Below are positions 22,157-34,019 of a stretch of 64,000 nucleotides of DNA, piece by piece; within the stretch, counting starts at the first letter, position 1, and the number at the start of each line of letters is the position of its first letter. Below the pieces are notes generated by a model that saw only the letters and a list, made by a program, of their open reading frames with translations, did not search any database and was not told the DNA's origin. The translations under genes and the position numbers were made by a program. The DNA lies in the NCBI GenBank assembly GCA_958295665.1, contig OY282558.1, positions 189,957,586 through 190,021,585 on the forward strand, read 5' to 3'. Source of the DNA: Tipula vernalis (Eukaryota > Arthropoda > Insecta > Diptera > Tipulidae).

Positions 22157-25100
22157 GCATCGGGAGAGAAATTAGTTCTCAACTCCGACATGGACACCTC
22201 AGAAGATGAGAACTCGGCCCCCGTAAGTGGGGGTATCTCCTCTTTGAAAGCAGTGGGAGCAAAGACGTCGGGGAGGACCTGAAAGGTATTGTCGGCATCA
22301 CTGACAAACCTGTCGCGGCTACTCGCGTGAAAATGTGTGGGGCCGCGAAGAAGCGGTATAAGAGGCTTCTTGCTGAGGCAAACCGCCGGAAGCGAGACAA
22401 GGCATCTGGCGATGCGGCACCAAAGCGAGTCTTGTGCTCCCACAGAGGCCCCACCGTCGAAGAGAATCCGCTCGGATGAGGGTACTCCATTGGCACAAGA
22501 AAAGTCCAGGGGAGAGGAATCTGTCCCGGTGGTCTCCAGTTCTGCGGTCCGGTCTGGACTTACCTTCAGGCAGGCTGCGGAGTCGGAGATCGTTGGGATG
22601 TTGCCCTCTGGTTTTCCTTAGGTTGTCCTCACTGGAGAGCAGCTTAATGCTGTCCAGGAGGGCATCCTAGATAAAGTACTAGAGCAAGAGGCCAAGGAGC
22701 TTAAACCTAAGTTCCTTGGAAGTCAGCTTAGGCCTGGTTGGCTGGTACTAACCTGTGCTGACCGGGCCACTGTTCAGTGGCTCAGGGAGGCCATAGGAAC
22801 TATCAGGCCATGGGAGGAAGCACAGTTGATCGTGGCCGAGGCGGAAAACCTGCCTCCAGCCACGATTTTGTTCGGCATCTTCCCAAATAGTGCTGAATTG
22901 CCCACGGAGAAGCTTTTTGGTTTTATCAAAAGCCAAAACTAGGGCATGCAGGCGATCAACTGAAGAATGATCAGGAGAGAGGCGAAAGGCTCTTCGGCCT
23001 TTTGCACCTTCTCTGTGGACCACTCATCAGTTAAGAAGCTCAAGCGGGTTGGCTTTAAAGTCAAATATAAGTTTGGGACTGTCCAATTGCATCCCAAAGG
23101 AGGTCAGGGTGGTGCTAAAACGGCTTCTGTCGGCGGGACCCAATTGGTCGAGCCTGTGGAGGCTACGGTAGCGGCACCTGTAGCTAAGACCCCTCGGGTG
23201 GCCGCCCTCTCCAGGAGACAGGTGAGGAGAAGGCGGGAAGAGAGAGGAAGGCGTCAGGAGTTCCACGCGGGAAAGCCCCGCAAGGGCTCTTTCCGCGCAA
23301 GACACTGGTGAGTCCTGGAGGCTCTCAGGCAGCGCTGGCTAGCAGAACGGCGATGGAGGATACTGGTCAGCTATCGGCCGGACAAAAAAGCATGCGGTTG
23401 GTGGCGGTGCGGGAAAGGAGGCTGTGCAGGGCCTTCAGAGGAGGCCTTCGTTAAGTGAAGGCACACATCGCCTGCCTGCAGATAAACCTGCATCATGCCA
23501 AGGCGTCTTTGGACGTCCTTTGTCGTAGGTTTATCTGCCAAAACATTGGCATGGCTCTAATTCAGGAGCCATGTGTGACAGGTAACCAGATTAGAGGTAT
23601 ACCAAATCAAGTGGGTAAGTTAATTTATCATAATGGAACTGAGAGTCCAAGAGCGGCTATTTTGGTCAGTTCGCAAATTAAATTTATTCCCATTTCAGAG
23701 TTCATCTCCAGGGACTTGGCTGCAGTAATGGTGGAGGTTCTGGGTGAAAGAGGCAAGCAGGAGGCTATAATGGCATCCGCCTACTTTCCTGGAGACTCAG
23801 AGTTAATTCCTCCACTTGAAGTTAGGCGGCTCATAGCTCATTGCAAACGCAATGGGCTGGCCTACCTGATAGGATGCGATGCGAACGCGCACCACACGGT
23901 GTGGGGTAGCACGGACATCAATGACAGGGGTGAGTATTTTTTTGAATTTCTGTTCTGAAATAATGAAGACATTGTCAATAGGGGAAGGAAACCTACTTTT
24001 ATAAATGCGATTAGGCAAGAGGTCCTAGATTTGACACTTGCTAGTCCGCATTTCAGCGACTTTGTCAAAAACTGGCATGTGTCTGAAGAGGCCTCATTAT
24101 CGGATCACTTGCACATCAGATTCGATTTGGCGGCTGAGACCATGCAGCGGCAGGAAATCAGAATTCCAAAACTGACCGACTGGGACTCTTATAGAGCCTC
24201 ACTCGGATCAGAAATGCCCTCGGGTGTGCAGAACATAGAGTTTCCAGAGGGTTTGGAGATCTGTTCAAACCAGCTGCATAATTCTATTCATTTGGCTTAC
24301 GAAAACAGCTGCCCGGTTAAGTGAAGAGAGTCCACAAAGATGGTCCCTTGGTGGAACGGGACGCTGGGTAGAAAAAAGACGAGAAGATTATTCAACAAGG
24401 CTAAGCGCACCGGTGAATGGGGCGAGTATAAGATGGCCTTAACGGAATATAATCTCGAATAAAGAAGATCCAAAAGGGCTACCTGGAGGAATTTCTGTGA
24501 GGGAATCAATGAATTACCCTCTGCAGCTCGTCTCCAGAAAGTCCTTTCCAGAGATCATTCAAATGGAAGGAAACCTTAGAGGTAATGCTAGAGACCCACT
24601 TTCCGGATTCAGTAGTGGTAGGAGGCCAAGAGGACCCGCATGATCCCTTCAAGTGAGGTGGCTTCTGCGCCTCGCAGTAGGATCTGGAGTCTCTCTGGGA
24701 AAATTTTCACACCCAGTAAGGTGCGATGGGCTATTGGGTCTTTCAAACCTTTCAAATCCGCTGGAGAGGATGTTATCTTTCCAGCTTTACTTCAAAAAGG
24801 AATTGAGGAAATACTCCCCAGCTTAATCCAGATGTTTCGGGCAAATTATGCTTTTAACTATATTCCGAAACTGTGGAGGAAAGTAAATGTGGTCTGTATA
24901 CCAAAGGGGGGGAGGGGGGTCTAGACACCAAGGCCAGGGAATATCGGCCGATTAGCCTCTCATCGTTTCTATTGAAAACGATGGAAAAAACCTTTACTAT
25001 CAAATAAGAAGTGAGTTCCTTGGAAAGAATCCGCTGCATCGGAACCAGCTTGCGTATAAAACTGGTAAATCCACTGTGATGACCCTTAGCGGTCTAGTCA

Positions 25101-26930
25101 CGAGGATTGAAAAAGCAGTGATATATAAAGAAATTGCCCTTTGTGCCTTTGTGAATATTGAGGGGGCGTTTGATAATACCTCCTATGGATCTATAGAGAG
25201 GGCAGCAATAGGAAAAAGGGTTCTGCTTTCTACAATTAGGTGGCTCCGTTTCATGTTGGAACATCGTGTGATTACTGCCAGACTAGGTGGCGAGTCAGTA
25301 AACATCAAGGCCGTAAAGGGCTGTATCCAAGGTGGCGCACTATCTCCTGTTTTGTGGTCATTGGTTATTGACGGAATACTGGTCCTTCTGAGTAGCCATG
25401 GGTTTGAAGTTCAGGGCTATGCAGATGATGTGGCTATCATAATCAGAGGCAAGTTTGTTGAGGTCATTTCTGATCGTATGCAAAATGCACTCAATATAAT
25501 ATGGCAGTGGTGTTACCAGGAAGGACTCAGTGTCAATCCAAACAAAACTGTCATTGTTCCTTTTACGAGGAGGAAAAAGCTTGCGCTTACAGCTCCCTCG
25601 CTCAACGGTACTACAGTTCCTTTTTCCAGCGAGGTTAAATATCTAGGGGTTCTCCTAGATCAAAAAATGAACCGGAACCTACATTTGCTGAAAGTTCAAA
25701 ATAGAGCCACCAAGGCTTCCTGGGCCTATGAAAGGGGCTATGGGCGTACTTGGAGACTACAACCATAAATGATCTACTGGTCATTTCTTACAATCATTAG
25801 ACCTATGGTCACCTACGCATCGGTTGTATGGTGGTCTAAAACTGAGCAGAAGGCAACGCAAACCTTATTGAATAAGGTTCAGCGTATAGCCTGCATCGGT
25901 GTTACGAACTCAATGAAATCATGTCCAACCGCGGCGATGGAGTCACTTCTAGGACTGACACCGTTACACCTGCATGTTAAAAAGGATGCTGCAATTATGG
26001 CCCTGAAAATGCAGGCGGAAGGAAATATCAAACCAGGTAATATGGTGGGTCATCTGGAAATCCTTACGGAATTTCAGACAGACCCTATCATAGGAATGCC
26101 TTCCGAATGTATGCCAACTAAACTGGGCTTCCACAAACCATTCTGTGTTAGGTTACCTGATCGGGATGTGTGAAGCCCAGGTGGACCATCCTTTGAGCGG
26201 GGGTCCATGGTATGGTTTACAGATGGATCAAAAACGGAAGATGGGGCGGAGATAGGAATACACGGGAGTGGCACTACCCTATCGAAGTCCTTGGGTACCA
26301 ATGCTACCGTTTTTCAAGCAGAAGTACATGCTATAAAACTTGGCGCTAGGATAGGCATGGCAAAATGCCTAAACGATGCAAAGATTTATATTGTATCAGA
26401 CAGCCAATCGGCCTTAAAGGCTCTTAGGTCTTGTACCGTTGAGTCGAGGGTGGTATGGGATTGTATGAAGGTTACTAAACATCTGGCAGGCTCAAATAAG
26501 GTTACACTTATATGGGTGCCAGGTCATACTGGAATCGAAGGAAACGAGGCAGCTGATGACCTCTCCCGTGAGGGTTTTGCCTCTCCATTTATTGGACCAG
26601 AACCCTTCTGCGGTATCACTAAGGGACACCTTAGAGCAGCGGTAAAACGCTAGGAGGATGTTCAAAAGTCCTCCTACTGGCGCAGAATTCCAGGTTTTCG
26701 ACAGGCGAAGAAATTTATATCACCTTTGTCTGTCAGGGTTAAAGAGTGTCTTGAACTTAGAAAACCTGAGTTGAGGCTGCTTACTGGCTTCCTCATAGGT
26801 CATGTCCCCTTAAGGTACCACCTTAAGAAGATGGGCATAAGTACGACAGATGGAAGCCGCTTCTGCGATCTGGAAGCGAAATCAGCGGAACATGTTCTCC
26901 AGCAAAGATTGTTGAATTTTTATTGTTGAT
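22157..26930 (+). pseudogene. Dead, truncated Loa-like LINE copy
   Basis: Near-identical in layout to the element at 44134-49755, and about 93-95% alike by eye. It starts inside ORF1 (GAGAAATTAGTTCTCAACTC, equivalent to about 44745) and ends just after the C-terminal zinc motif, with a 22-bp deletion at 26900. So both the 5' end and the 3' UTR are missing. ORF1 has several stops, such as one replacing Glu in PEVVLTG at about 22620 and others near 22941 and 22961. ORF2 has an intact endonuclease start (23455-23958), then stops and frameshifts near 23958, 24322, 24461 and 24560-24650 (the last a deletion), and again later. The RT box here reads YADDVAII at about 25420 and RNase H FTDGSKTEDG at 26215. 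It cannot encode a working protein. Confidence 0.9.
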
Positions 26931-26951
26931 CTATAATGATGCAATAGATGA

Positions 26952-27131
26952 CCAAAAATTTGACAAATAAAGAAAATATTCGTTCATCTGTCAAGATGTC
27001 TCCTACTCACGGTATCTCGAAATAGGTTGCCCGATTTGAAAAGTCGTTGAGTTTGGAGTTGAATTGAGGATTTACTTGGGGTCGATTTGCCAATTGGATT
27101 TTTATTGACTTGGGGGAGTAGCTCAGTGGAG
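26952..27131 (+). repeat. Right direct repeat bracketing the dead Loa copy
   Basis: Partner of 21925-22096, with one internal insertion (CCTACTCACGGTATC) and scattered substitutions. It is too long to be a LINE target duplication, so it reflects a pre-existing tandem repeat or a later duplication. Confidence 0.8.
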
Positions 27132-27299
27132 TGCTGTGAAAGCATGTAGTTTTTTAGAGCATGTTGATTTGGAAGTTGGGCTAGGCGTTAAACCTGCGTT
27201 TATTAATAAAGTTTTATTAATAAAGTTATTTAAGGGATTTGTGTGTGAAAATGTAAAACGATTTTAATTTATTTCTCCGAATTCTTCGTAAAATTCAAG

Positions 27300-28450
27300 C
27301 CGTCGTCAACGGATTACGGGACCCCAAAAATATGAGCTGGTCGAGCGTGTTTTGGCTGGTTATACCGTCGCTGAGGGTAGATTCATATCGGCTGATGGCA
27401 AAAAACCAAAAACAACAATTTTGGGCTTAATTAAGTAACGAGTTAAATGGCGTGGATTGAGCCATTAAAACTGTGAGCGGGTGGCAAAAGGTAAATGGCA
27501 CTTAAAGTACTATATAGTCATAACGGAAATAATTATTAATTTTTTTCGATTTATTACAGTCAATTTATAACATTCGGAATGGCATTAGAGTAAAATTCAC
27601 CCAAATGTGGAATCATGCCTTTAAGACTGGTGGTGCTGAGCCCTGAGATGTGAAGGTGGATCCTCTGGAGGAGAGGTTGCTTTGTGTATTAACTCCTGAG
27701 CAAGTTGACGGAATAGACAGCGTGGAGGGAGGATTTTAAAGTATAATTTTCAAAAATAAATGCACCGATGAGGGGAGGCCCGTGTGGCAGTCACAGCGGT
27801 GATCGCCTGGGATTGAGACGGTCACTCCGAAGCGATCACTTCCAGCTTATCATTTTCTTTTTGCCGCTGAGGCCGTGGCAACTTAATTTTAATTTCCTTT
27901 GTCCCTCCAATTTTATTGTTATGCGGTTATTCAAGCATGAGAAATATGTCTGAGAATCCCCACGCCGCACCGTGAGCTCTAGCCAGCTACTATACCGCAT
28001 CAGACCGCTATTCTCATGTCTGTTAACGTAATCCCTTGGGGATTCCGTTACAATTTTAACTCATTGTATTTTTTTTATAGTACACAAATACCATTCTAAA
28101 TTTAGTAAAAGCCCGGCCCGCCATTGCACGAACGGAGTCACTGGTTATCTGTATGGATAATGCTACAGATCCAGTGAGCATATCGGAGACTGCAGAACAC
28201 CCTACTTGAACATTCTATTTCAAGCCAACAGAATTACCTGGGCTATCTGCTATTATGCTAAATAGTCGGGTAAACTTTAAAAAACAATTTTCCTATGTGT
28301 ATAATTAAATTAAATTAAGTTAAATCATTTTAGGTAACAGCACCTGGAATTGCCTACACCATCGCCACCACCACCAGATGCATCGCCCGCCACTAACTCC
28401 AGCCATTCCCACTATTACAACACAATTCGACCACAACTTGCCGAAGCACT
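27300..28450 (+). pseudogene. Possible Myb/SANT-like (NAIF1-type) gene relic
   Basis: Frames at 27300-27490 give YELVERVLAGYTVAEGRF and, one frame over, LSNELNG…AIKTVSGWQK, resembling the Myb/SANT-like DNA-binding domain of proteins linked to Harbinger transposons. GTAAAT after GWQK and a TTTATTACAG about 70 bp later look like splice sites. The next segment reads KFTQMWNHAFKTGGAEP and CVLTPEQVDGIDSVEGGF, which fits the second half of such a protein. A Pro-rich stretch at about 28340-28440 (TPSPPPPDASPA) could be a later exon. Stops and frame changes are frequent. The 27760-28080 part is an unrelated insertion-like block. Recognition is tentative. Confidence 0.35.
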
Positions 28451-29639
28451 AGCAGCCATTTAAAATAGCAAAATTGTGGCCAACTCCAACAGCGTGTATT
28501 ACTTTCGCTCATTTTTAAGGAGCGTAAATATTGCCTTTTCAACTTGGCTTCGGATAGATTTATGCAGACGGTAAAATTATTTTTCAGCGGGGCATCGGGT
28601 ATCCATGATCGCCTAGAAGACAATATTTTTGGGCATCGGGCTATCATGAACTGATACTGGATAACACGCATTCTCCTGCTATTCGATCCCTTTCTACCTC
28701 TTCTTGAAGAAATTTTATTTATTTGGCCATTAGGATATAGAGGAGGTCGGTCAGTACCCAAATGCATTTACTAATGGCCGACTGTAATGTATGAACCGCT
28801 TGAATAAAAATTGAATGCTACCAAACACATTATATCAAACGGAATACATAATCCCTCTTGGTCTACAGATGCAATCCCTATTGTATCTCGTATTTGGGTG
28901 TTTTTTAGAGCTTTCAATTCCTCTATTAGTTTTATAGCCAAAGCGAGGGTAAACCGAAAATTAGCTCTTAAAATCAGCTTCCTTCATCGGATATGAGTCA
29001 TCTTGTTGTCTTCGATTCACGTTTAAGTTCTGCTGCTCATGCCAGTATTCACATGATATGTGCGAGTTGCTTGATTCCATGATCTCCAAGCAACAAACAC
29101 TGTGGAATGAAATGAAACATATGTTGAATGATTTTTTGCACTTGTGAAAGCAAGGCGGAAGGGAAGATATTGTCGTCTCTTTCATTCAAATCAATAAGCG
29201 ACGTGACGAAGTTCATCCACGATGACACTGCAGTAACCTACAACATTTTATTTATATCACGGTTTATATCACCAAATGTAATATAGCTCCACAAAATGAC
29301 CATCCAGATGTCTTGTATGTTATGTTTGTGGTGTGGTGGTGGCTTTTGCGTCTCAGAAGTGGTCTATTACTCCATTGATAAAACAGGCATTTCAGCTTTA
29401 TTTCGGTTGGAAAATAGGGGATCAACACAAACATTGGGCGCCACATATCTGCTGTAATCTGGGAAACTTGTTAAATCATAAAAAGGAAGAAAAACCATTA
29501 CAGGATGTGAGTTTTTTACGGGAATGTGTTGCGAAGAAAATCTTTACGCACCTATAACTTTGGAATACGACCACCTTGAGATTTAAGCCATACCATATTT
29601 TCTTATTTGGTCGAGGTCTATCAGTCGTCTGTCTTTGTT
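28451..29639. other. Unassigned sequence upstream of a repeat-protein relic
   Basis: Open frames are short on both strands (124 codons at 28767-28393, - strand; 61 codons at 28811-28996, +), and I do not recognise them. The region may include decayed upstream exons of the relic at 29640-30460. Confidence 0.3.
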
Positions 29640-30460
29640 TCATAAAAATGGGACACGCACTTTTCGAATTACTATTTGTTAACAGACATCAACCGTGGGG
29701 ATATAAGTCATCATTCTCGCTCTAGTGCTTTGCTTGAGTTGATATGCCTAAAAACGATGTATGGGGTTTGCTGTTGGATATGCCGTTCGCATGAGAGAAT
29801 CGTACGATAATATAAAGTACCTATTGACAAGCATAAAACACGATGAGCAACAATGAAAGATCTGTGTAAAAGTTGTTGTACTTTTGCTTGGGTTGCAGCA
29901 AGGCTATACCAAGTTTTGCTGTTTTTTGTGTGAATGGGACAGTCGGGCAAAGGCACTTCATTACAAAAGACAAGACTGACTTTTGGAAAAATGTACAACA
30001 TATACCATTGGTATACTCCAAAAATATTTTGTTGCCACCATGGCACATCAAATTGGGGCTAATGAAAAACTTTGTTGAGGCAATGAATAGAGATGGGGCT
30101 CCTTTTCAATACCTGCGTCAGAAATTCCCCAGGCTGAGTGAAGTAAAAATTAAAGAAAGTATTTTTTTGGGCCACAGACTCGAACTATTCTTAAAGACGA
30201 ACATTTTGACAGTACTCTAATAGATGTTGGAAAAAACGCTTGGAATGACTTCCGCCTCGTGGTCACTAATTTCTTGGGAAATAAAAAAGCTGACAATTAC
30301 GTTACACTTGGAATACCATATGTCTCTAAAGATCCATTTCCAATACTCACAACTGGACTTTTTTCCTGGAAACTGAGGAGCTCTAACTGATGAGCACAGC
30401 GAACGGTTCCATCTGGATATATCAACAATGGAGAAAAGGTAGCAGGGAAACTGCAATGCT
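29640..30460 (+). pseudogene. Relic of an uncharacterised insect repeat-protein family
   Basis: Translation in shifting frames gives MRESYDNIKYLLTSI, LLLGLQQGYTKFCCFLCEWD (near 29885-29945), HIKLGLMKNFVEAMNRDG (30043-30096), KFPRLSEVKIKESIF, WNDFRLVVTNFLGNKK (about 30245) and DEHSERFHLDISTMEKR (about 30390-30440). The order and spacing match a multi-copy protein family that I recall as uncharacterised in many arthropod genomes and that behaves like a transposable-element product. I do not know its activity. At least five frame changes or stops are present, so this copy is dead. Confidence 0.55.
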
Positions 30461-32559
30461 TCTTGTAAAAAATGCATTTTTCAAACAAGACACAAAAAAT
30501 CAACTAAAATTGGTTGTCCTGTGTTATTTACTAACGAATCTAAAGCATAATTTTTGCGGAAAATTGGTATTATTAAAATATTACAGTGTGCTTTTCTTTT
30601 GCACCTACATACGTGAATATATTTTGATGTCATTGTTTTAAAGAATGCAATTTAATTTGTGATAATTACTCAAAAACTTATCAATGTTCATGAATTGCAA
30701 TTTGAAAGCATATAATTTATTATATTTCTACTCATACCTACGTGCATATACATAAATTATAAAGGCACCGTTCTATATTCGCAAACACCACCCAACACTA
30801 TAGACACAAAACCAAATATATAAATTTGATTAAAATATTCATTTTATTATTGGGTATGGAATTTTTTTAACGATCATTAAATTTATAAAATAAATAATAA
30901 CAATTTTATCATGCTATAAATAAAAATAATTTTTAATAATCCAAATGTCAATATATTGGATTTATTACATTGTTTGGTTGTTTTATATATTAATTTAAAT
31001 TTACCATTGTTTGCCGACGTTAGTTGAGTGTGCAAAAATTATAGTAACCAATGAAATTCTTCCTATTATACTAGAATTCCTTAAAAAATCCTCTATTATA
31101 CACCAATAAATGTTATTCTCCGTATTCTATACCGATTCTCCCGTTCCTAGAAACAATGAATGTCAAATGTTTCAAAGTAGACTTCATCAGCAGAAAAATG
31201 TTCTGAAGCTTTTTGCATGACATTGATGAAAAATACCATAGTGTTTCTATCACACTACCATGGTCTTTTTACCAAATGTCGCGAACACTGCATAAGGCGT
31301 CAAATACGTACTACTTTTGAGGGATAGTAGTACTACAATTATTTGTTAAGTGACTACTGTTGAAAGTAAGTTTTGCCCGCAAATTTTAAATCGCAAAATC
31401 GTGTTTCCTGATGATAATATTTATTATCCCAGCCGGCAAATTTTGGTTACAAACCAGTTTTGAAATATTTTTGAAACTTTTGGTCTCTTCATCGAAACGT
31501 TTGCGAAACCTTCTCGGGCCCCTTTTTGTCCAGGTACAATCCGTCCAGGTACAGTCCATTTAGAATTTTAGTACACACGTCAAATCATTTTTAAAACATA
31601 TCATTGTTTTCTAATTAAATGTGAAATCAAACAACGTTCCTAGGTCATGTTTTAACAACATATGAGTTTCGTTTATTCGTCCCAAAAACGTTAAAAATGG
31701 TATTGTTGAAGCCCTAAGTATTTTTGAAACGGCTTCATAATAATCAATATATCGGAATGGTTTATTGGGAACGGTCTTACACTAAATTTGACTCATATTT
31801 TCGAAACTTTTTAATTTCATAGCAACGTTTTTACAATTATGTTAAAGCTGATCACAGGTGAAAAATGCCAATCGCTATTTTCAAAGCGTCAAATCCAATT
31901 CTTTTTTAGTATTATATCTGTGCTTGGGAGGTACACCATCCACCATGTATTGTTTATATTATTTTAAAGAGAATGATAAATGTAACGTATAGTGTGAAAT
32001 CCAAATTAAAAAAAAAAATGGCAGAGGGTAGTACACCTACCGAGAGTACTATAGGGTAGTGTATCTGCGATCGAATCATCATGTGATTTAATTTCCGATG
32101 TAGGTGTGAGATTACAAATTTCCTGATGGTTTATATTTTGTAAAAATGATTGCGTAAAATTTGAAGTCTCAGAAACCATTTAGATAACTTTTTCATTAAG
32201 TTCGCAAGCCTCGCTTTCACTGCAGGAAATAATTATGGTTTCTCGCTCCTTGTCGAGGGCATCTTTTAGGGTTGCTAAAGTTGAAGTTATGTACATATAA
32301 CAATTTGAAGTAATGTAAAAGATTTAAACCGCATTTAATTTCTGTAACTATGATTATAAATTATAATTTACCAAAACGATGCATTGCATCAATACATCAA
32401 AGAATCAAAATTTAAATCTGACTTATAAATGTCTAATAAACATGATTTTATTGGAGTTTGATAAAAATCACTATTGTTAACCAACTTGTTTCCGTACACT
32501 CTGGTTTTATATTTTGATGAATAAACATGGTTTAGCTAAGAACCTAATATCATTTTTTG
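30461..32559. other. AT-rich intergenic DNA
   Basis: No gene recognised. It contains a short direct repeat GTCCAGGTACARTCC (about 31527-31560) and two palindromic patches with GTAGTAC/GGTAGTGT words near 31310-31340 and 32020-32060. Nothing here is assignable to a family. Confidence 0.5.
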
Positions 32560-32563
32560 AACT

Positions 32564-33913
32564 TGTAACGAGTGCCCGACCTTGCAGTCACCCGTTAACA
32601 GAATGCCCAGTAGTCACCACCTGCAGCGTTGGGCCGGCAATCGCACAGTCTGGGGCGTGGAGAAGTGGTGGTGCCCTTACTGGGTCTAAATGCTGCCTTT
32701 TTTAACTGAATTAACGAAACACACACACACACATGTCGCAACGCTCACCTCCTGAAATATAAATAACCAAACAACTAGTCCATCATTCCATTATTACAAT
32801 CATCATAATCCTCATTTATATTCTGCATTATAACATAATACAATTAAAGAAGCTAAACGTTACGTTATATAAATAGACAAAACAAAATCTTGTACATTTC
32901 TTTTCTCTCTCGGTCTGGGAGGAGGAATAATCACTACAATCGAGTTATGATGTCCACTAAGTTAAACCATATCCCAGTGCTGGAGTCAGTAGGGCCCTCC
33001 CGAAACTCGCCACTAAGATCTGAAATGAGAAAAAAAACAAGGGAATGCCCCCAAAGCGAGGAAAATCAAAATATACAAAAATTAGAAATTAATTTTAAAT
33101 TGGTAATTATATACAAACAAACAAAAAAATAATAATAAGCAATTGGATGACTATAACGGGTTGTTACTGGTCAGCTGTTTGATAATTCCGTCACCGGACG
33201 TCTTTGTAGGCAAGGCCGTATATACACGCGGTTGCGACGCGCCCTTGAGAATCCGCAAATAGCGGTGCTGACCCGTTGGAATAATTTTGAAACAATATGA
33301 TGAGGCGCAGCAATCTCCAAATCTACGTTCCGACTTTTGTGTAACTTTCCACTTGTCTCGCCTGATCCAATTCCAACTGTATGATGGAGTTATAACACGT
33401 ACGGCAGTCCAGTTATCTGCCTCTTTCTCTCGCGTCGAATCGTGATTTCGCTTACTTATTTATTATACCCGTTCACCAACTGGGCATTTCGAATACTGTC
33501 CAACAGCAAACGAACACAAAAAAAAAATCGTAATTTATCAATTAATAAACTATAAATTTAATTGATCATTAATTTTCGTATCACTTATGTTTAAATTGGT
33601 CCCGAAACCAAAAAAAACTTATTTTTTTCGTTTTATTAAATTTCTTTTTCGACCTGTCACTAACATAGCACAAAATGAAGTCCTCTCCAATTCTTTTTTT
33701 TTTCATCACATCAACAATGAACAACACGCCACGCAAGCAAAACGAGTATTCTCCATACCAAGATTTAAATGCGCGACATCTGTGTTGTATCACCAAGTTT
33801 CACGTAGACGTAATCGCAAGATAGGCAATTATCATAGATACACACCATAAAGTTGTGCCATAATAATATCAACACCCTGCCGCCCTGGTTATTTGCAAGG
33901 TCCACACGTTACA
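32564..33913 (-). repeat. 3' LTR of the Osvaldo-like element
   Basis: 1350 bp, beginning TGTAACGAGTGCCCGACC and ending GGTCCACACGTTACA on the + strand. It includes a CA microsatellite (32721-32733) and a purine/pyrimidine-rich centre. As an LTR it would carry the promoter and polyadenylation signals; I could not fix a TATA box with certainty. Confidence 0.95.
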
Positions 33914-34019
33914 TCGTGGGGAAGACCCACAACTCTGAGCTGTCTCATTAGCCGGGCTAAAGAATAACAACGACCAAAGGAAAGGAAAAGGAAATGATTT
34001 TGGCCGATACCGCATTGAT
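33914..34019 (-). other. Short 3' region of the Osvaldo-like element
   Basis: Between pol stop and 3' LTR. A polypurine tract is expected just before the LTR, but the sequence there (GGGTCTTCCCCACGA in element sense) is not clearly purine-rich, so the tract is unassigned. Confidence 0.5.

Noticed and set aside
27105..27175. tRNA-like GTAGCTCAGTGG (A-box look) at 27117 and 22084
   Set aside because: No acceptor pairing, no B-box GGTTCGA, and it lies inside a GTTGAG-rich direct repeat; not called a tRNA or tRNA-derived SINE.
32890..33132. Repeated small frames in both Osvaldo-like LTRs (also 33587-33850 and their copies)
   Set aside because: Identical in both LTRs because LTRs are duplicates; no known motif, and LTR regulatory sequence is a simpler explanation.
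33914..34019. Polypurine tract of the Osvaldo-like element
   Set aside because: Expected here, but the adjacent sequence is not purine-rich enough to name a tract.
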